Positions 38,045-47,740 of a DNA stretch of 64,000 bases are shown here, piece by piece. Below the pieces are notes generated by a model. It was not told the DNA's origin. It did not search any database and saw nothing but the letters and a program-made list of their open reading frames with translations. The stretch lies in contig NZ_JADWDC010000003.1 of NCBI RefSeq assembly GCF_020640915.1, positions 44,121-108,120 of the forward strand, in the 5' to 3' direction. This DNA comes from Waterburya agarophytonicola KI4 (GTDB taxonomy: Bacteria > Cyanobacteriota > Cyanobacteriia > Cyanobacteriales > Xenococcaceae). A program made the translations under genes and the position numbers. Within the stretch, counting starts at the first letter, position 1. Every line of letters starts with the position of its first letter.

Positions 38045-38098
38045 ATGCGATCGCAATACCATCAAAGACTAAGACATCAGGCAAAAATAACTTACTAT

Positions 38099-39412
38099 TC
38101 AATCTGTTGGTTCTTTTAGTATTATGGGCTGTTCAAAATCTAGTACCACTTCACAATTGGTATTTGCAGTAATATCTCTCAACAAATAATCAGTAATTTC
38201 TTGATTAGTTTCATTTTGAATTGAAAAAAGAATCGCCTGATTGTCACTTTCAATATCTTGTTTAGCCATCCAATCATGAAGTTTCCACTTGGGAATAGAG
38301 GACAATGGTGATAAACTGACTAAGATTTGTGTTCTGCGATCTATTTCGGCGAAAATAGCTTTTCCTGTCACGATCCATAAAGTTAGATCTGGATCTTGAG
38401 GCAAAGTAAACACTTCTAACCAATTGCGCTCGAAATATTCTGGTAAATAAACTGGTTTAAAACCAGGTTTTGGGGTTAATTCCATTAAAAACAAAGGATC
38501 TTCAACGGTTCTGCTAGCAAATTTACCCATAAAAGTTCTTCCTCCAGCAGTTTTCTTAACCTCCCAGTCTTGAAAATTTTCACCGCCTTGAAGTTTAAGA
38601 AAGTCTTGTGACAGATCTATTACCACTGCGCCATCATAAAATAGCGCTTCTCCTGTAGTGTTTCTAAACAAAGCACCATTCCACTCTGGAACATCTGCAA
38701 TAAATGTTGCCTGTTCTAATAATTCAGGAATGGGTTTTCTTTTTCCCGAAATAAATTCTAAATGAATATATTTTTGTTTTACCCACGATCTTGTAGGGTA
38801 TCCACTAACAAAAACACTGCCCAAAGAAGGGCTATAGTTATATTCTCCACGAGTGCATTTTTTAAATAAACGCCTGAGTAGATGGCACGGTTGGGCAGAT
38901 AATTCGGGTAGTTTAACAGGAGAATCAAAATTAGCTGTATCCTCTGCAAAATGGACTTTCATCATATAATCGATCGCATTACGATCTATCCATAGCCAAT
39001 CATCTTGTCCCAGAATGAGATCTGTAATCTGCCCCCCCTCTGGTGCGAGAGTCATTTGATCGATCGCATTTTTTTCTCCTGCTTGTTGGAGTAATAGTTG
39101 TTTTCCATTAGTTCGATCTACAGTTATGGTATATTGGCTATTTTTTCTCTCAGCCGTAACTGCTAAATCTTGCTCTTTTTCTGAAAGCATCTCTCGCGCT
39201 TCTTGTTTTAGATTATTCTCATTTTTTTGAGCAATACAATATCCCCCAAAAGATTCAGCAAGAACACTTTGAGAAAACAATACAGTTGTTGCGATCGCGC
39301 CGATACTTGTCGATAAATGTACTGTGGAAAATAGCTTAGAGCTTAAAAAAATACGTAGCCATGAAGAGTTCAAATTAGCTACTTTAAAATTAAAATAATT
39401 TTGATAAAACAT
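38099..39412 (-). CDS. Secreted protein of unknown function
   Basis: A 437-residue protein. A hydrophobic stretch near residues 35-50 ending SVLAES looks like a signal peptide after an unusually long N-terminus, so the true start may be later than the first ATG. After it comes a charged, possibly coiled segment (NNLKQEAREMLSEKEQD), then a globular region rich in Trp, Phe and Asp with a Cys-containing part (QPCHLLRRLFKKCTRGEYN). I recognise no family. It converges with znuA and is followed upstream by galE on the same strand. Probably periplasmic or surface exposed. Confidence 0.6.
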   Translation of the reverse strand: MFYQNYFNFKVANLNSSWLRIFLSSKLFSTVHLSTSIGAIATTVLFSQSVLAESFGGYCIAQKNENNLKQEAREMLSEKEQDLAVTAERKNSQYTITVDRTNGKQLLLQQAGEKNAIDQMTLAPEGGQITDLILGQDDWLWIDRNAIDYMMKVHFAEDTANFDSPVKLPELSAQPCHLLRRLFKKCTRGEYNYSPSLGSVFVSGYPTRSWVKQKYIHLEFISGKRKPIPELLEQATFIADVPEWNGALFRNTTGEALFYDGAVVIDLSQDFLKLQGGENFQDWEVKKTAGGRTFMGKFASRTVEDPLFLMELTPKPGFKPVYLPEYFERNWLEVFTLPQDPDLTLWIVTGKAIFAEIDRRTQILVSLSPLSSIPKWKLHDWMAKQDIESDNQAILFSIQNETNQEITDYLLRDITANTNCEVVLDFEQPIILKEPTD

Positions 39413-39553
39413 ATATTAAATAAACGACAAATAACTGACAAATTAATGTGAATGTTCGTGGGATACTTTTCTACAATCACTTCAGGTGCAATTCAATATT
39501 CGGTCGTTTTTCAAGATCGAATATTGAATTTTGTATCGTAATATTGGTCGAAT

Positions 39554-40546
39554 TTATACTAAGTTAGGCAAACTTAGTTTTTTCTTTTCCCAAGCTAAAG
39601 CAGAACTAACTATTTCGTCCAAAGAATTATGTTGAGGTTGCCAACCTATTACCTCGCGAATTTTATCTCCTGAGGCTACTACACAAGCTGGATCTCCTGC
39701 TCTAGGAGGAGTTTCGATAATAGTAAAATCAACTCCAGAAATTTCTTTGATTTTTGATAATACTTCTTTGACACTGTAGCCACTACCATAACCGCAATTA
39801 AGAATCTGGCTCGTTGATTCTTGCTCTAGATAGGCTAAAGCATTTACATGAGCAGCAGCCAAATCTTCTACATGAATATAATCTCTAATTCCCGTACCAT
39901 CAGGAGTAGAATAATCTGTGCCAAATATGCTAGCAGAAGGACGAATTCCTAAAGCTGCATCGCAACCTACTTTGATTAAATGAGCCGCTTTTTTGCCCAT
40001 TTGACCAATTCTTCCCGAACTATCAGCCCCAGCTACGTTAAAATAACGCAAGATGACATATTTAAGTTGAGAAGCTTTAGCGTAGTCGCAAATAATCCTT
40101 TCGCTCATCAACTTTGATTGTCCGTAAGGATTGATGGGAATAGTGGAAGATGTTTCTTTTACGGGATAGTCTTGGATTTCCCCATACACTGCTGCGGTAC
40201 TAGAAAAGACAAATTGATTGACATTAGCACTTTCACAACACCGCAATAAGTTGACTACATTACAGGTGTTATTGTGATAATAAGCTAAAGGTTTTTCTAA
40301 AGATTCTGGGACAGAAATGCTAGCAGCAAAATGTAATACTGCATTAAATTTGTGGTTCGCAAAAACTTGACCCAAACATTCAGTATCACTGAGTTCGCCT
40401 TGAATTAATTCTCCATATAATATGGCATCTGCCGAGCCTGTAGATAGATTGTCATAAATTACGACTTCATATCCAGCTTCTCCTAACTTTTTTACAGTAT
40501 GAGAACCGATATAACCCGCTCCACCAGTAACTAAAACCTTCGTCAT
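39554..40546 (-). CDS. galE: UDP-glucose 4-epimerase
   Basis: Interconverts UDP-glucose and UDP-galactose for surface polysaccharide and galactolipid synthesis. The 330-residue extended SDR enzyme has the NAD motif VTGGAGYIGSHTVKKL, the catalytic Ser/Thr in VFSSTAAVYG, the YxxxK pair in NPYGQSKLMSE, and the GalE block PDGTGIRDYIHVEDLAAAH. Length matches the family. Single gene unit by its surroundings. Confidence 0.95.
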   Translation of the reverse strand: MTKVLVTGGAGYIGSHTVKKLGEAGYEVVIYDNLSTGSADAILYGELIQGELSDTECLGQVFANHKFNAVLHFAASISVPESLEKPLAYYHNNTCNVVNLLRCCESANVNQFVFSSTAAVYGEIQDYPVKETSSTIPINPYGQSKLMSERIICDYAKASQLKYVILRYFNVAGADSSGRIGQMGKKAAHLIKVGCDAALGIRPSASIFGTDYSTPDGTGIRDYIHVEDLAAAHVNALAYLEQESTSQILNCGYGSGYSVKEVLSKIKEISGVDFTIIETPPRAGDPACVVASGDKIREVIGWQPQHNSLDEIVSSALAWEKKKLSLPNLV

Positions 40547-40946
40547 AATAATTATTACCTAAATACACCTCAATTCATAGTCAATTATAAATAGATAGTA
40601 AATGTTTAAGATAAATATTTGGAAAACTTTTTTCTTTAAATTGTTAACAATATGTGATTATTGCTAATAGCTATCAATAATTACTGAATAAGCTGCTTAA
40701 GCAAAAAAAGTTAGTCAGAATATCAATTTGGTCAAATGTAATTTTGATTGTTGAATTACTAGATACTATTTCAAAAGATATATTACTCAATTAGTATAGA
40801 AAATTGAATAATAGCTAAATTTAAAACTTGGATTCAATAATTGCTATGTTCATTACTATAAACATCTTTTAAAAAATCGACGATCACAATGGTAATTTTA
40901 TTAATAGTAATTATCAATTTGTTGATCGCCCAATCTTTTTTCAACT
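40547..40946. other. Divergent intergenic region, galE / helicase
   Basis: 400 AT-rich bases with promoters for both genes by position. I see no ORF, RNA gene or clear operator. Confidence 0.4.
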
Positions 40947-42428
40947 ATGCCTCGATCGCCCAAACTAAAATTTGACCGTGGAACTCTAATCTTGCATCCT
41001 CCCCCAAAAGGTAAGGCTTGGCTGGACTATGCTACTTGGGATGATCGCATAGAAAAGTTTCGCATTCCTGCAATTCATTATCGTCCTCTCGTAGAAGCTT
41101 TGCAAGCAGACGACAAAAAGATTGTTGATGAAGCAAGAGAATTCTACGATCTGGAGTTTAAAGCCATATCAAACTTTGAACCCTATCCCCACCAAGCAGA
41201 AGCCCTACAAGCCTGGAAACAATCTGGAAGACAAGGAGTAGTTGTTTTGCCCACCGCAGCAGGTAAAACTTATTTAGCCCAACTGGCAATGGAAGCTACC
41301 CCCCGTACAACTTTAATTGTTGTCCCGACTTTAGATTTGATGCACCAATGGTACGCCCAAATTGAAAAGGCATTTCCCAACATAGAAGTGGGCTTGTTGG
41401 GAGGAGGAGCGCGCGATCGCACTCCTATTTTGATTGCTACCTACAACAGTGCAGCTATCCATGCAGAAACTTTGGGAAACCGCTACGCATTGCAAATATT
41501 TGATGAATGCCATCATTTACCCACCGACTTTTTTAAAGTCATTGCTGAATATGCGATCGCGCCCTATCGTTTGGGTTTAACTGCAACTCCCGAACGTAGT
41601 GACGGTACTCATCGTCATTTAGATACTCTGATTGGGAAAATTATCTATCGTAAAACCCCTGAAGAACTATCGGGAGGAACTTTAGCAGATCATAAGATAG
41701 TGCAAATGAGGGTTAAACTATCCGATGACGAACAAGCAGAATATAATAGTGCGATCGCAACTCGTAATAAGTTCTTGCGCGACTCTAATATTTCTTTGGG
41801 TAGTCTTCAGGGATGGCAACTATTTATCCAGGCTAGCGCGCGATCGTCCCAGGGAAGAAAAGCCATGTTAGCCCACAGACAAGCTAAGGAAATCTCTCAA
41901 GGAACGGATGCTAAATTGCGGGTTTTAACTGATCTAATTACTCAACACGATACAGAACGTATTTTAATCTTTACTAACGACAATGCGACGGTTTATCGTA
42001 TCTCTCAGCAGTTTTTGATTCCTGCTATTACCTACCAAACCGCCGTTAAAGAACGACACAATATTCTCACTAGTTTTAAAGCAGGGGAATATAAAACTTT
42101 AGTCGCTTCCCACGTGCTTAATGAAGGGGTGGATGTACCCGATGCCCGTATTGCAATTATTTTATCTGGTACGGGTTCGACGAGGGAATATATTCAAAGA
42201 CTGGGTAGGGTATTGCGGAAAGGTAACTCTACTAACAAGCAAGCCATTCTATACGAAGTCGTGACGGAAAATACGAGTGAAGAAAGAACTTCCGAACGTC
42301 GTCACGGAGAACAAGAATCATCTAAATACAGACAGTTGGAACTCGTTCCTCCTGCGAAACCTAAGCCGAAAAAGAAACAGCAGTTTAAAGCAGCAGAAAA
42401 ACCAACAGAGTGGAATAAAGATGAATAA
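40947..42428 (+). CDS. XPB/Rad25-like superfamily 2 DNA helicase
   Basis: A 493-residue helicase. Helicase motifs seen: Q-like region YPHQAEALQAW, Walker A VLPTAAGKTYLAQLA, DECHH (motif II), LTATPERSDG (motif III), and ILSGTGSTREYIQRLGRVLR (motif VI). The short N-terminal part before about residue 80 resembles the damage-recognition region of bacterial and archaeal XPB proteins. In archaea and many cyanobacteria this gene is followed by a Bax1/DUF790 nuclease gene; here the next gene is a convergent DUF1993 protein. Role likely in DNA repair. Confidence 0.85.
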   Translation: MPRSPKLKFDRGTLILHPPPKGKAWLDYATWDDRIEKFRIPAIHYRPLVEALQADDKKIVDEAREFYDLEFKAISNFEPYPHQAEALQAWKQSGRQGVVVLPTAAGKTYLAQLAMEATPRTTLIVVPTLDLMHQWYAQIEKAFPNIEVGLLGGGARDRTPILIATYNSAAIHAETLGNRYALQIFDECHHLPTDFFKVIAEYAIAPYRLGLTATPERSDGTHRHLDTLIGKIIYRKTPEELSGGTLADHKIVQMRVKLSDDEQAEYNSAIATRNKFLRDSNISLGSLQGWQLFIQASARSSQGRKAMLAHRQAKEISQGTDAKLRVLTDLITQHDTERILIFTNDNATVYRISQQFLIPAITYQTAVKERHNILTSFKAGEYKTLVASHVLNEGVDVPDARIAIILSGTGSTREYIQRLGRVLRKGNSTNKQAILYEVVTENTSEERTSERRHGEQESSKYRQLELVPPAKPKPKKKQQFKAAEKPTEWNKDE

Positions 42429-42462
42429 TTAGCGATCGCTTTTGGTAGACAGTTAAAACTTT

Positions 42463-42975
42463 TTATTTCTTGTTAATGAAGGGTATCAGGTGCATCATGT
42501 AATCTTGTTTTCCAATAGATACACCAGCCATGCGAAGAATGTCGTAAGCCGTGACCAAATGAAAGTAGAAGTTTGGCATCAGAAATTCATGAACATAGTT
42601 GCTACTTGACAGCTCGATGTAAGCTCCCTCGCCGATGTCAATGCGCGTAACCTCATCTAGTTTTACGTCGTCAACGTTAATACTTGAAACAAGTTCCTTT
42701 GTATTCGCTATATGTTCGTAAGCTTGGGCAAGGGATAAAACTTCTGGGTCTAGATTATCCATTGATTTACCTTCACACCACAAAGCAAAGTTGCGTGGTT
42801 GATTGCAGGTGAAAGCAATTTGTGTACCAAAGGGAAGCATATCAGCCGCAATTCGCATCTCAAGAAACGACTCTCCACCACTGAAATGAGTCTGAGCCGA
42901 CTTTAAGAGGTGTTCAAGAGTCGTTAGGCGATTTTGGAAAATGGTTTTGATTGTATCTATATTCTGACCTTGCAT
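42463..42975 (-). CDS. DUF1993 family protein
   Basis: A 170-residue protein of the DUF1993 group, which adopts a DinB-like four-helix bundle. Typical pieces are LLKSAQTHFSGGESFLEMRI with the conserved start of the family and the C-terminal FLMPNFYFHLVTAYDILR, which carries a His. Related bundle proteins bind metal or act as thiol-dependent enzymes, but no activity is known for this family. Converges with the helicase gene; stands alone. Confidence 0.75.
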   Translation of the reverse strand: MQGQNIDTIKTIFQNRLTTLEHLLKSAQTHFSGGESFLEMRIAADMLPFGTQIAFTCNQPRNFALWCEGKSMDNLDPEVLSLAQAYEHIANTKELVSSINVDDVKLDEVTRIDIGEGAYIELSSSNYVHEFLMPNFYFHLVTAYDILRMAGVSIGKQDYMMHLIPFINKK

Positions 42976-43103
42976 TTTATGAACCTTTAAAACTTAATTT
43001 ATGGAGCATAACTACGTTTAGGATTTTTTGCAGCCTAACTATTAATTTAATGTCAGATCTGATGTGTAAGATCCAAAATTAAGCAAAAATAGGTTTTTTA
43101 TTG

Positions 43104-44060
43104 CTATTTTTCTTCAAACTCTTTTCTCCTCAACCTCAATTGAATATCTTCCAATAGTTGCCGATTAACGCTCATCAAATCGGCAACTAAACCAAAGATC
43201 CAAAACTGTACTCCAATCAATATTAAGATAGCAGCTAAAACCAAACTAGGAACGCGGGGTTTGGCAGGATTATCCCCAATAATGCCCCAAAATAAGATTA
43301 ACCAACGACAACACAATAAAAATCCCAAACTAAAAGGAATACTCCCCAACAGCATAAAAAACTGAAGGGGGCGATAGGTCATAAAAATTCTTAGGATAGT
43401 TAGGATGGAGTGCTTTACATAGCCAGAAATGCTCTTAACCAAACGAGAAGGGCGCAAATAACCGTTGGTACGAATGGGAACCGAGGTTATAGTCAAACCC
43501 CTTTGACCAGCCTGAATGATAGTCTCTAAAGTGTAGGTATATTCATTAAATACATTTAGTTGCAGGGCTGCCTCACGACTAATAGCCCGAAAACCACTAG
43601 GGGCATCGGGAATGCGCGTATTACTAGCCAAGCGCACTACCAAACTACCCAGTCTTTGTAAGAATTTCTTGATCGGGGAGAAATGTTTAATTTCTTGAAT
43701 TGGTCTAGCACCAATGACTATTTCTGCCCTACCTTCTAAAATTGGTGCAATTAGTTTGGGAATATCCGCAGCACAATATTGATTGTCGGCATCCGTATTA
43801 ACAATAATATCTGCCCCCGCATTTAAGCAAGCCTCCAAGCCCGCCATAAAGGCTTTAGCTAATCCTTGATTGCGGGGCAAATTGACAACGCGATCGACAC
43901 CATTAACTTGGGCTACTTCTACAGTGCGATCGCGACTGCCATCATTGATAATTAACCATTCAATTTTATCTATCCCTGGTAGTTCGCGGGGTAACTCAGA
44001 GAGCGTCAATCCTAAAGTCGCTTCCTCGTTGTAACAAGGAATTTGAATGATTAGTTTCAT
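43104..44060 (-). CDS. Family 2 glycosyltransferase, dolichol-phosphate mannosyltransferase-like
   Basis: A 318-residue enzyme: GT-A domain at about residues 1-220 (IIQIPCYNEEATLGLTLSEL, the DxD-like NTDADNQY and IVIGARPI) followed by two membrane helices near residues 230-300. Such proteins transfer a sugar to a polyprenyl phosphate or make glycolipids. Its ATG directly follows the TAA of the ABC binding-protein gene with no base between, so the two are translationally coupled, an unusual pairing. Confidence 0.88.
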   Translation of the reverse strand: MKLIIQIPCYNEEATLGLTLSELPRELPGIDKIEWLIINDGSRDRTVEVAQVNGVDRVVNLPRNQGLAKAFMAGLEACLNAGADIIVNTDADNQYCAADIPKLIAPILEGRAEIVIGARPIQEIKHFSPIKKFLQRLGSLVVRLASNTRIPDAPSGFRAISREAALQLNVFNEYTYTLETIIQAGQRGLTITSVPIRTNGYLRPSRLVKSISGYVKHSILTILRIFMTYRPLQFFMLLGSIPFSLGFLLCCRWLILFWGIIGDNPAKPRVPSLVLAAILILIGVQFWIFGLVADLMSVNRQLLEDIQLRLRRKEFEEK

Positions 44061-45716
44061 TTAGCCATCTGAATTATTAACTCGCTTAATCGTCCAAAAA
44101 GGAAAATTCTGACTGGGATTGATCGTCACGCCATCAATACTATTTTGAGCAAAGGCATAGTCTTTGGTTTGCCACAGAGGAACATAAGGCACATCTTGGA
44201 CTAGCAATTCTTGCAATTCTCCAAAAATACTCTGGCGTTTTACTAGATCTTGTTCGGTACGAGATTGTTGGATTAATTGATTGGCGCGATCGCTATAATA
44301 AAAAGAACCCCTACTTTGGGCTGCCCCTTCTTCACATCCAACATTGAACGAACCTTTATTGCAGCTCATAAACGGTTGAATATAATTATCGGGATCGAGA
44401 AAATCTGGATACCAATCTACTAAGGCTGTAGGATATATTCCTTGGCTGAGATTGCCAAAAAAGGAAGCAGATTCCACACTATTGGGAATAAATTGAATCA
44501 TTCCTCCCAATTCTTGTTCTGTATAGGCTTTAATTGTATCCGCGACAATACCACGAGTAATCGAACCAGAAGGATGCCAAATTTCAATGATTGCGGGATT
44601 TTCCTCCGAATAACCAGCTTTGGTTAATAATTCCTGGGCTTTGGCTACATTACCATCTCCATAAAGTTGCTCAAAAGTTGCCTGATAGCTATCAAATGCA
44701 GTGGGAATCAGACTATAAATCGGTTCCGCTTGTCCTTTTAATACTCTGTCATTAATTAAAGCACGATTGACGATTGAAGCGATCGCCTGACGTACTTCTG
44801 GCTGATTTAGGGGTTCTTGTTGTAGGTTGAGAACAAGATAGTTAACTACCGTACCCGAACCCTCAATTACTTTCCAGTTATTTTCTGCACCACTAATTAA
44901 ACTTTCAATTTGTTGGGGATCTAAAGACTGATAAGCTACGTCTATTGCACCAGTTTTAAAGCTGTTAAATAGATTAGCGGAGTTTCCTGCATAAACTTGC
45001 ATATTGACTCCCTGATTGGCTGGCGCATCTCCCCAATAATTCTCATTGATATCTAAACTAATAGAGTCGCTTTTAAACTGCGCTAGCTTATATTTACCCG
45101 TTCCGATCAGGATGCTGGGATTAAATTCTCCCGCACCCCGTTGATATGCCTGGGGAGATACCGCACAAGCACCAGGAAAAGCCAGCAAAGCAGGAAAAGC
45201 AGCAAAAGGTTGTTTTAAACTAATTTTTAGTTCGTATTCTCCTGTTGCTTCAACTCTATCTATAACATCTCCTAGTAAAAAAGCAGGTTTCCCTCCATTC
45301 TCGATAAAACGCTGTAAAGAAAATGCCATAGCTTCGGCATTAAAAGGCGTACCGTCATGGAAAGTAACCCCCTCCCGCACGGGAATAGTATAAATTAGAC
45401 CATTGTCATCGATCTGTGGCATTGCCGTAGCTAGCAAGGGTTCAATCTCCGTTGTACCTACTTTGTAGGTATAAAGGCTCTCGGCAACATTATAGATAAT
45501 GTTTAATCCTGCAAGTTCGTAGTTGTCTGCGGGATCTAGAGTACGAGGTTTGAGAGTTGTTCCCACGGAAATGCGATCGCTGTTAACATTATTATTTTGT
45601 GGCGCAGGATCGCTATTGCATCCCAACACCAAAGCGAAGCAAAATAAAAATAAAAATATGTATCTGCTTAACTGATTTAGTTTTCGCCAAATATAAGAAA
45701 GTTTGTTTCCAATCAT
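44061..45716 (-). CDS. ABC transporter substrate-binding lipoprotein, peptide/nickel family
   Basis: A 551-residue family 5 solute-binding protein (DppA/OppA/NikA type). Signal peptide with lipobox LVLGC (Cys33). The family signature region lies near residue 90 (EPLLATAMP and REGVTFHDGTPFNAEAMAF), and the last third carries the usual DWYPDFLDPDNYIQPF block. Ligand could be a peptide, nickel complex or other. No permease or ATPase genes are beside it; instead a glycosyltransferase is coupled downstream. Confidence 0.88.
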   Translation of the reverse strand: MIGNKLSYIWRKLNQLSRYIFLFLFCFALVLGCNSDPAPQNNNVNSDRISVGTTLKPRTLDPADNYELAGLNIIYNVAESLYTYKVGTTEIEPLLATAMPQIDDNGLIYTIPVREGVTFHDGTPFNAEAMAFSLQRFIENGGKPAFLLGDVIDRVEATGEYELKISLKQPFAAFPALLAFPGACAVSPQAYQRGAGEFNPSILIGTGKYKLAQFKSDSISLDINENYWGDAPANQGVNMQVYAGNSANLFNSFKTGAIDVAYQSLDPQQIESLISGAENNWKVIEGSGTVVNYLVLNLQQEPLNQPEVRQAIASIVNRALINDRVLKGQAEPIYSLIPTAFDSYQATFEQLYGDGNVAKAQELLTKAGYSEENPAIIEIWHPSGSITRGIVADTIKAYTEQELGGMIQFIPNSVESASFFGNLSQGIYPTALVDWYPDFLDPDNYIQPFMSCNKGSFNVGCEEGAAQSRGSFYYSDRANQLIQQSRTEQDLVKRQSIFGELQELLVQDVPYVPLWQTKDYAFAQNSIDGVTINPSQNFPFWTIKRVNNSDG

Positions 45717-45832
45717 TATTAAACACGATGCTTCAAAAGTCTATCTCGCATGATAAACGTTAATTGATTACATCGCTTCTGCGATCGTGAAAACCGCAAA
45801 ACTTAATTTAATTATTTTTATTCATAACTGTA

Positions 45833-46186
45833 ATGACAGAGGAATTACCACCAACTGATTTGCCAGGATTATTTCTTTTGCTAATCCGTAGAAGAAGACG
45901 CTTAAAAGTTGTAGGAGAATCGATGTTACCTTTTCTCAAACCAGGAGAAGAAATCCTAATCAATCCCTATGCCTACTGCAAGTCTCAACCCCAAATAAAC
46001 GATGTCGTCGTGCTAAATCATCCCCGCGATCAAAAGATAACTATCGTTAAAAGGATTACCAATATAGCGATCGATGGCAATTACTTCCTAAAAGGCGACA
46101 ACCCAGCAGCGAGTAAAGATAGTCGCCACTGGGGTACAGTTAGACAGAGGGCAATACTTGCCAAGGTAACTAGCCGTTTTGCCTAA
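45833..46186 (+). CDS. sodX: Nickel-type superoxide dismutase maturation protease (SodX-like)
   Basis: A 117-residue S24/S26-type signal peptidase-like protein. The catalytic Ser is in VVGESMLPFLKPGE and the general-base Lys in ITIVKRI, with the final FLKGDNPAASKDSRHWG block of the S26 family. In cyanobacteria proteins of this size and sequence, usually next to sodN, remove the N-terminal leader of Ni-SOD. No sodN is adjacent or elsewhere in the window. A membrane anchor is absent. Confidence 0.75.
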   Translation: MTEELPPTDLPGLFLLLIRRRRRLKVVGESMLPFLKPGEEILINPYAYCKSQPQINDVVVLNHPRDQKITIVKRITNIAIDGNYFLKGDNPAASKDSRHWGTVRQRAILAKVTSRFA

Positions 46187-46300
46187 TAAAAATTTAATTA
46201 TTTAGCTATAGATTTGGATTACTGATTTAAAATTTAGTTCGAGCTTAAGATAGATTGTAAAAATAAGATTGAATCGATCAAGTCAATTCAAAATCCAAGC

Positions 46301-46639
46301 CTAGTTATCGATGGCTGCTTGAAAATCGGCTCTATCTTCAAAAATTTCAAATGCTTTGTCTAACTGAGTCAACTCAAACATGATTCTTACAGATGGGGCT
46401 AAGGAACAAATTCCAAATCTGCGCCCCAAACTCTCTGCTAAACGAAAAGCTTTAATCAAAGCCATCAACCCAGCACTATCCATAAACTCAACTGCTTCCA
46501 TATTCACCAACAAAGCAGAGTCAACCGAAGATCTAACTTCGACTGTCAAACGTTCCAAAAACTCCGAAGCATTGGCTGCGCTTAAGAAACCTTCTGGACG
46601 GAAAGTTGTGAACTGCGTACATAATTTTGTGCTACTCAT
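46301..46639 (-). CDS. STAS-domain anti-sigma factor antagonist
   Basis: A 112-residue single-domain protein. The central LLVNMEAVEFMDSAGLMALI contains the phosphorylatable Ser of the SpoIIAA family in MDSAGL. It would act in a partner-switching cascade with a serine kinase and a phosphatase; neither gene is nearby. Several such stand-alone STAS proteins are usual in cyanobacteria. Confidence 0.88.
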   Translation of the reverse strand: MSSTKLCTQFTTFRPEGFLSAANASEFLERLTVEVRSSVDSALLVNMEAVEFMDSAGLMALIKAFRLAESLGRRFGICSLAPSVRIMFELTQLDKAFEIFEDRADFQAAIDN

Positions 46640-47162
46640 TGTTATTGCTTCTCGCTATTAGTATTACTTAATAAATTGCTTCTATGGTTCAAGAATAGTC
46701 CGTTAAATTACGGATATCTACTTATTTTTACTTACTTTACGGAATCTTGATGAAAAGATGAAGTACTGCTAAACCTCAATCAAAGTTATAAAATCTAGCT
46801 TGTTAAATGTATCTTGAAGTACATTATTTTTGTGATTTATATAGTCCTGAATTTGCTTCAATTCACTTAGGGTTTAGAAAAAACTCTCTACCTTTATAGT
46901 CAATTTAATGCCTTTCTATATCGGGACAATCACGGAAATCTTTATTTGAGCTTTTAATCGGTTTAGGTGTGTGCCACTATTCCATATAGGTTAATTATGA
47001 TTTAGTTTTATTAAAAAGTTGGTAATGAAATTTACTGAATCATTTATTTTTCCTATTTTGATTGTCCATAACAATAGAAGATAAAGATAAAAAACTAGAA
47101 AAAATATTCAATTAGATCGTTTATCAGAAAGTAATTATTATTTTTAGATAAAATTTTGATAT
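46640..47162. other. AT-rich intergenic region
   Basis: 523 bases between two minus-strand genes. I see no ORF over 40 codons with support, no RNA gene and no strong hairpin. It should contain the STAS gene promoter. Confidence 0.4.
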
Positions 47163-47549
47163 TCAAAACTTATCTTGATGCGCTGTCCAGACTTGGCGAA
47201 CAAATTGATTGAGACATCGACTCGCCGATATTTGGCTTTGATTTGTTTTATCGGTCTTATCTAAATCTGCCAACAAAGATATTACTTCTGTGTCTAAAGC
47301 AGGACGAAACATGTCAATCGGCCATAACAAATCAGAAACCGATCGCAGATGAATTAGTTGTAAATTTTCTGGAGTCGCTTCACCCTCAAAATTTTGTATG
47401 GTCATACATATTGGTCTAAACCAGCATATTCCACGGCTGGTAATTAACTGAATTACTTCCCCATAGAGACAAGTCGATCGATACTCCAAGCAAATGATTT
47501 GATTTACTTTGAATGGTAGCGTTGACTTACCATAACTTGTTTCTTCCAT
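47163..47549 (-). CDS. Hypothetical protein, cyanobacterial type
   Basis: A 128-residue soluble protein with no recognised domain. The N-terminal half is beta-rich (KVNQIICLEYRSTCLYGEVI) and includes the block GICWFRPICMTI; the centre has HLRSVSDLLWPIDMFRPALD and the C-terminus is helical with a conserved-looking FVRQVWTAHQDKF end. The layout suggests a small conserved cyanobacterial family. No operon partner is close. Confidence 0.65.
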   Translation of the reverse strand: MEETSYGKSTLPFKVNQIICLEYRSTCLYGEVIQLITSRGICWFRPICMTIQNFEGEATPENLQLIHLRSVSDLLWPIDMFRPALDTEVISLLADLDKTDKTNQSQISASRCLNQFVRQVWTAHQDKF

Positions 47550-47639
47550 AATTTAGTTGTGAAACATGATAATCGCACTTCACACTATATTTTATCCGCT
47601 TTGAAGGGGTGACACTCAATTGTGTACAGTAAAAATGCT

Positions 47640-47658
47640 GGGTCAGGAATTCTGACCC
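47640..47658 (-). terminator. Candidate terminator downstream of cysC
   Basis: GGGTCAG and CTGACCC form a 7-bp stem with a five-base loop. On the minus strand the stem is followed by AGCATTTTTAC, an imperfect T-tract. It lies about 80 bases after the cysC stop. Confidence 0.4.
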
Positions 47659-47740
47659 GAGAGTCGATCGTATTAAAAACAACAGTTTGCCAATGCGATC
47701 GACAGTAGAATAATAGAAATTTGCAGCTAAGTACTGTTTT

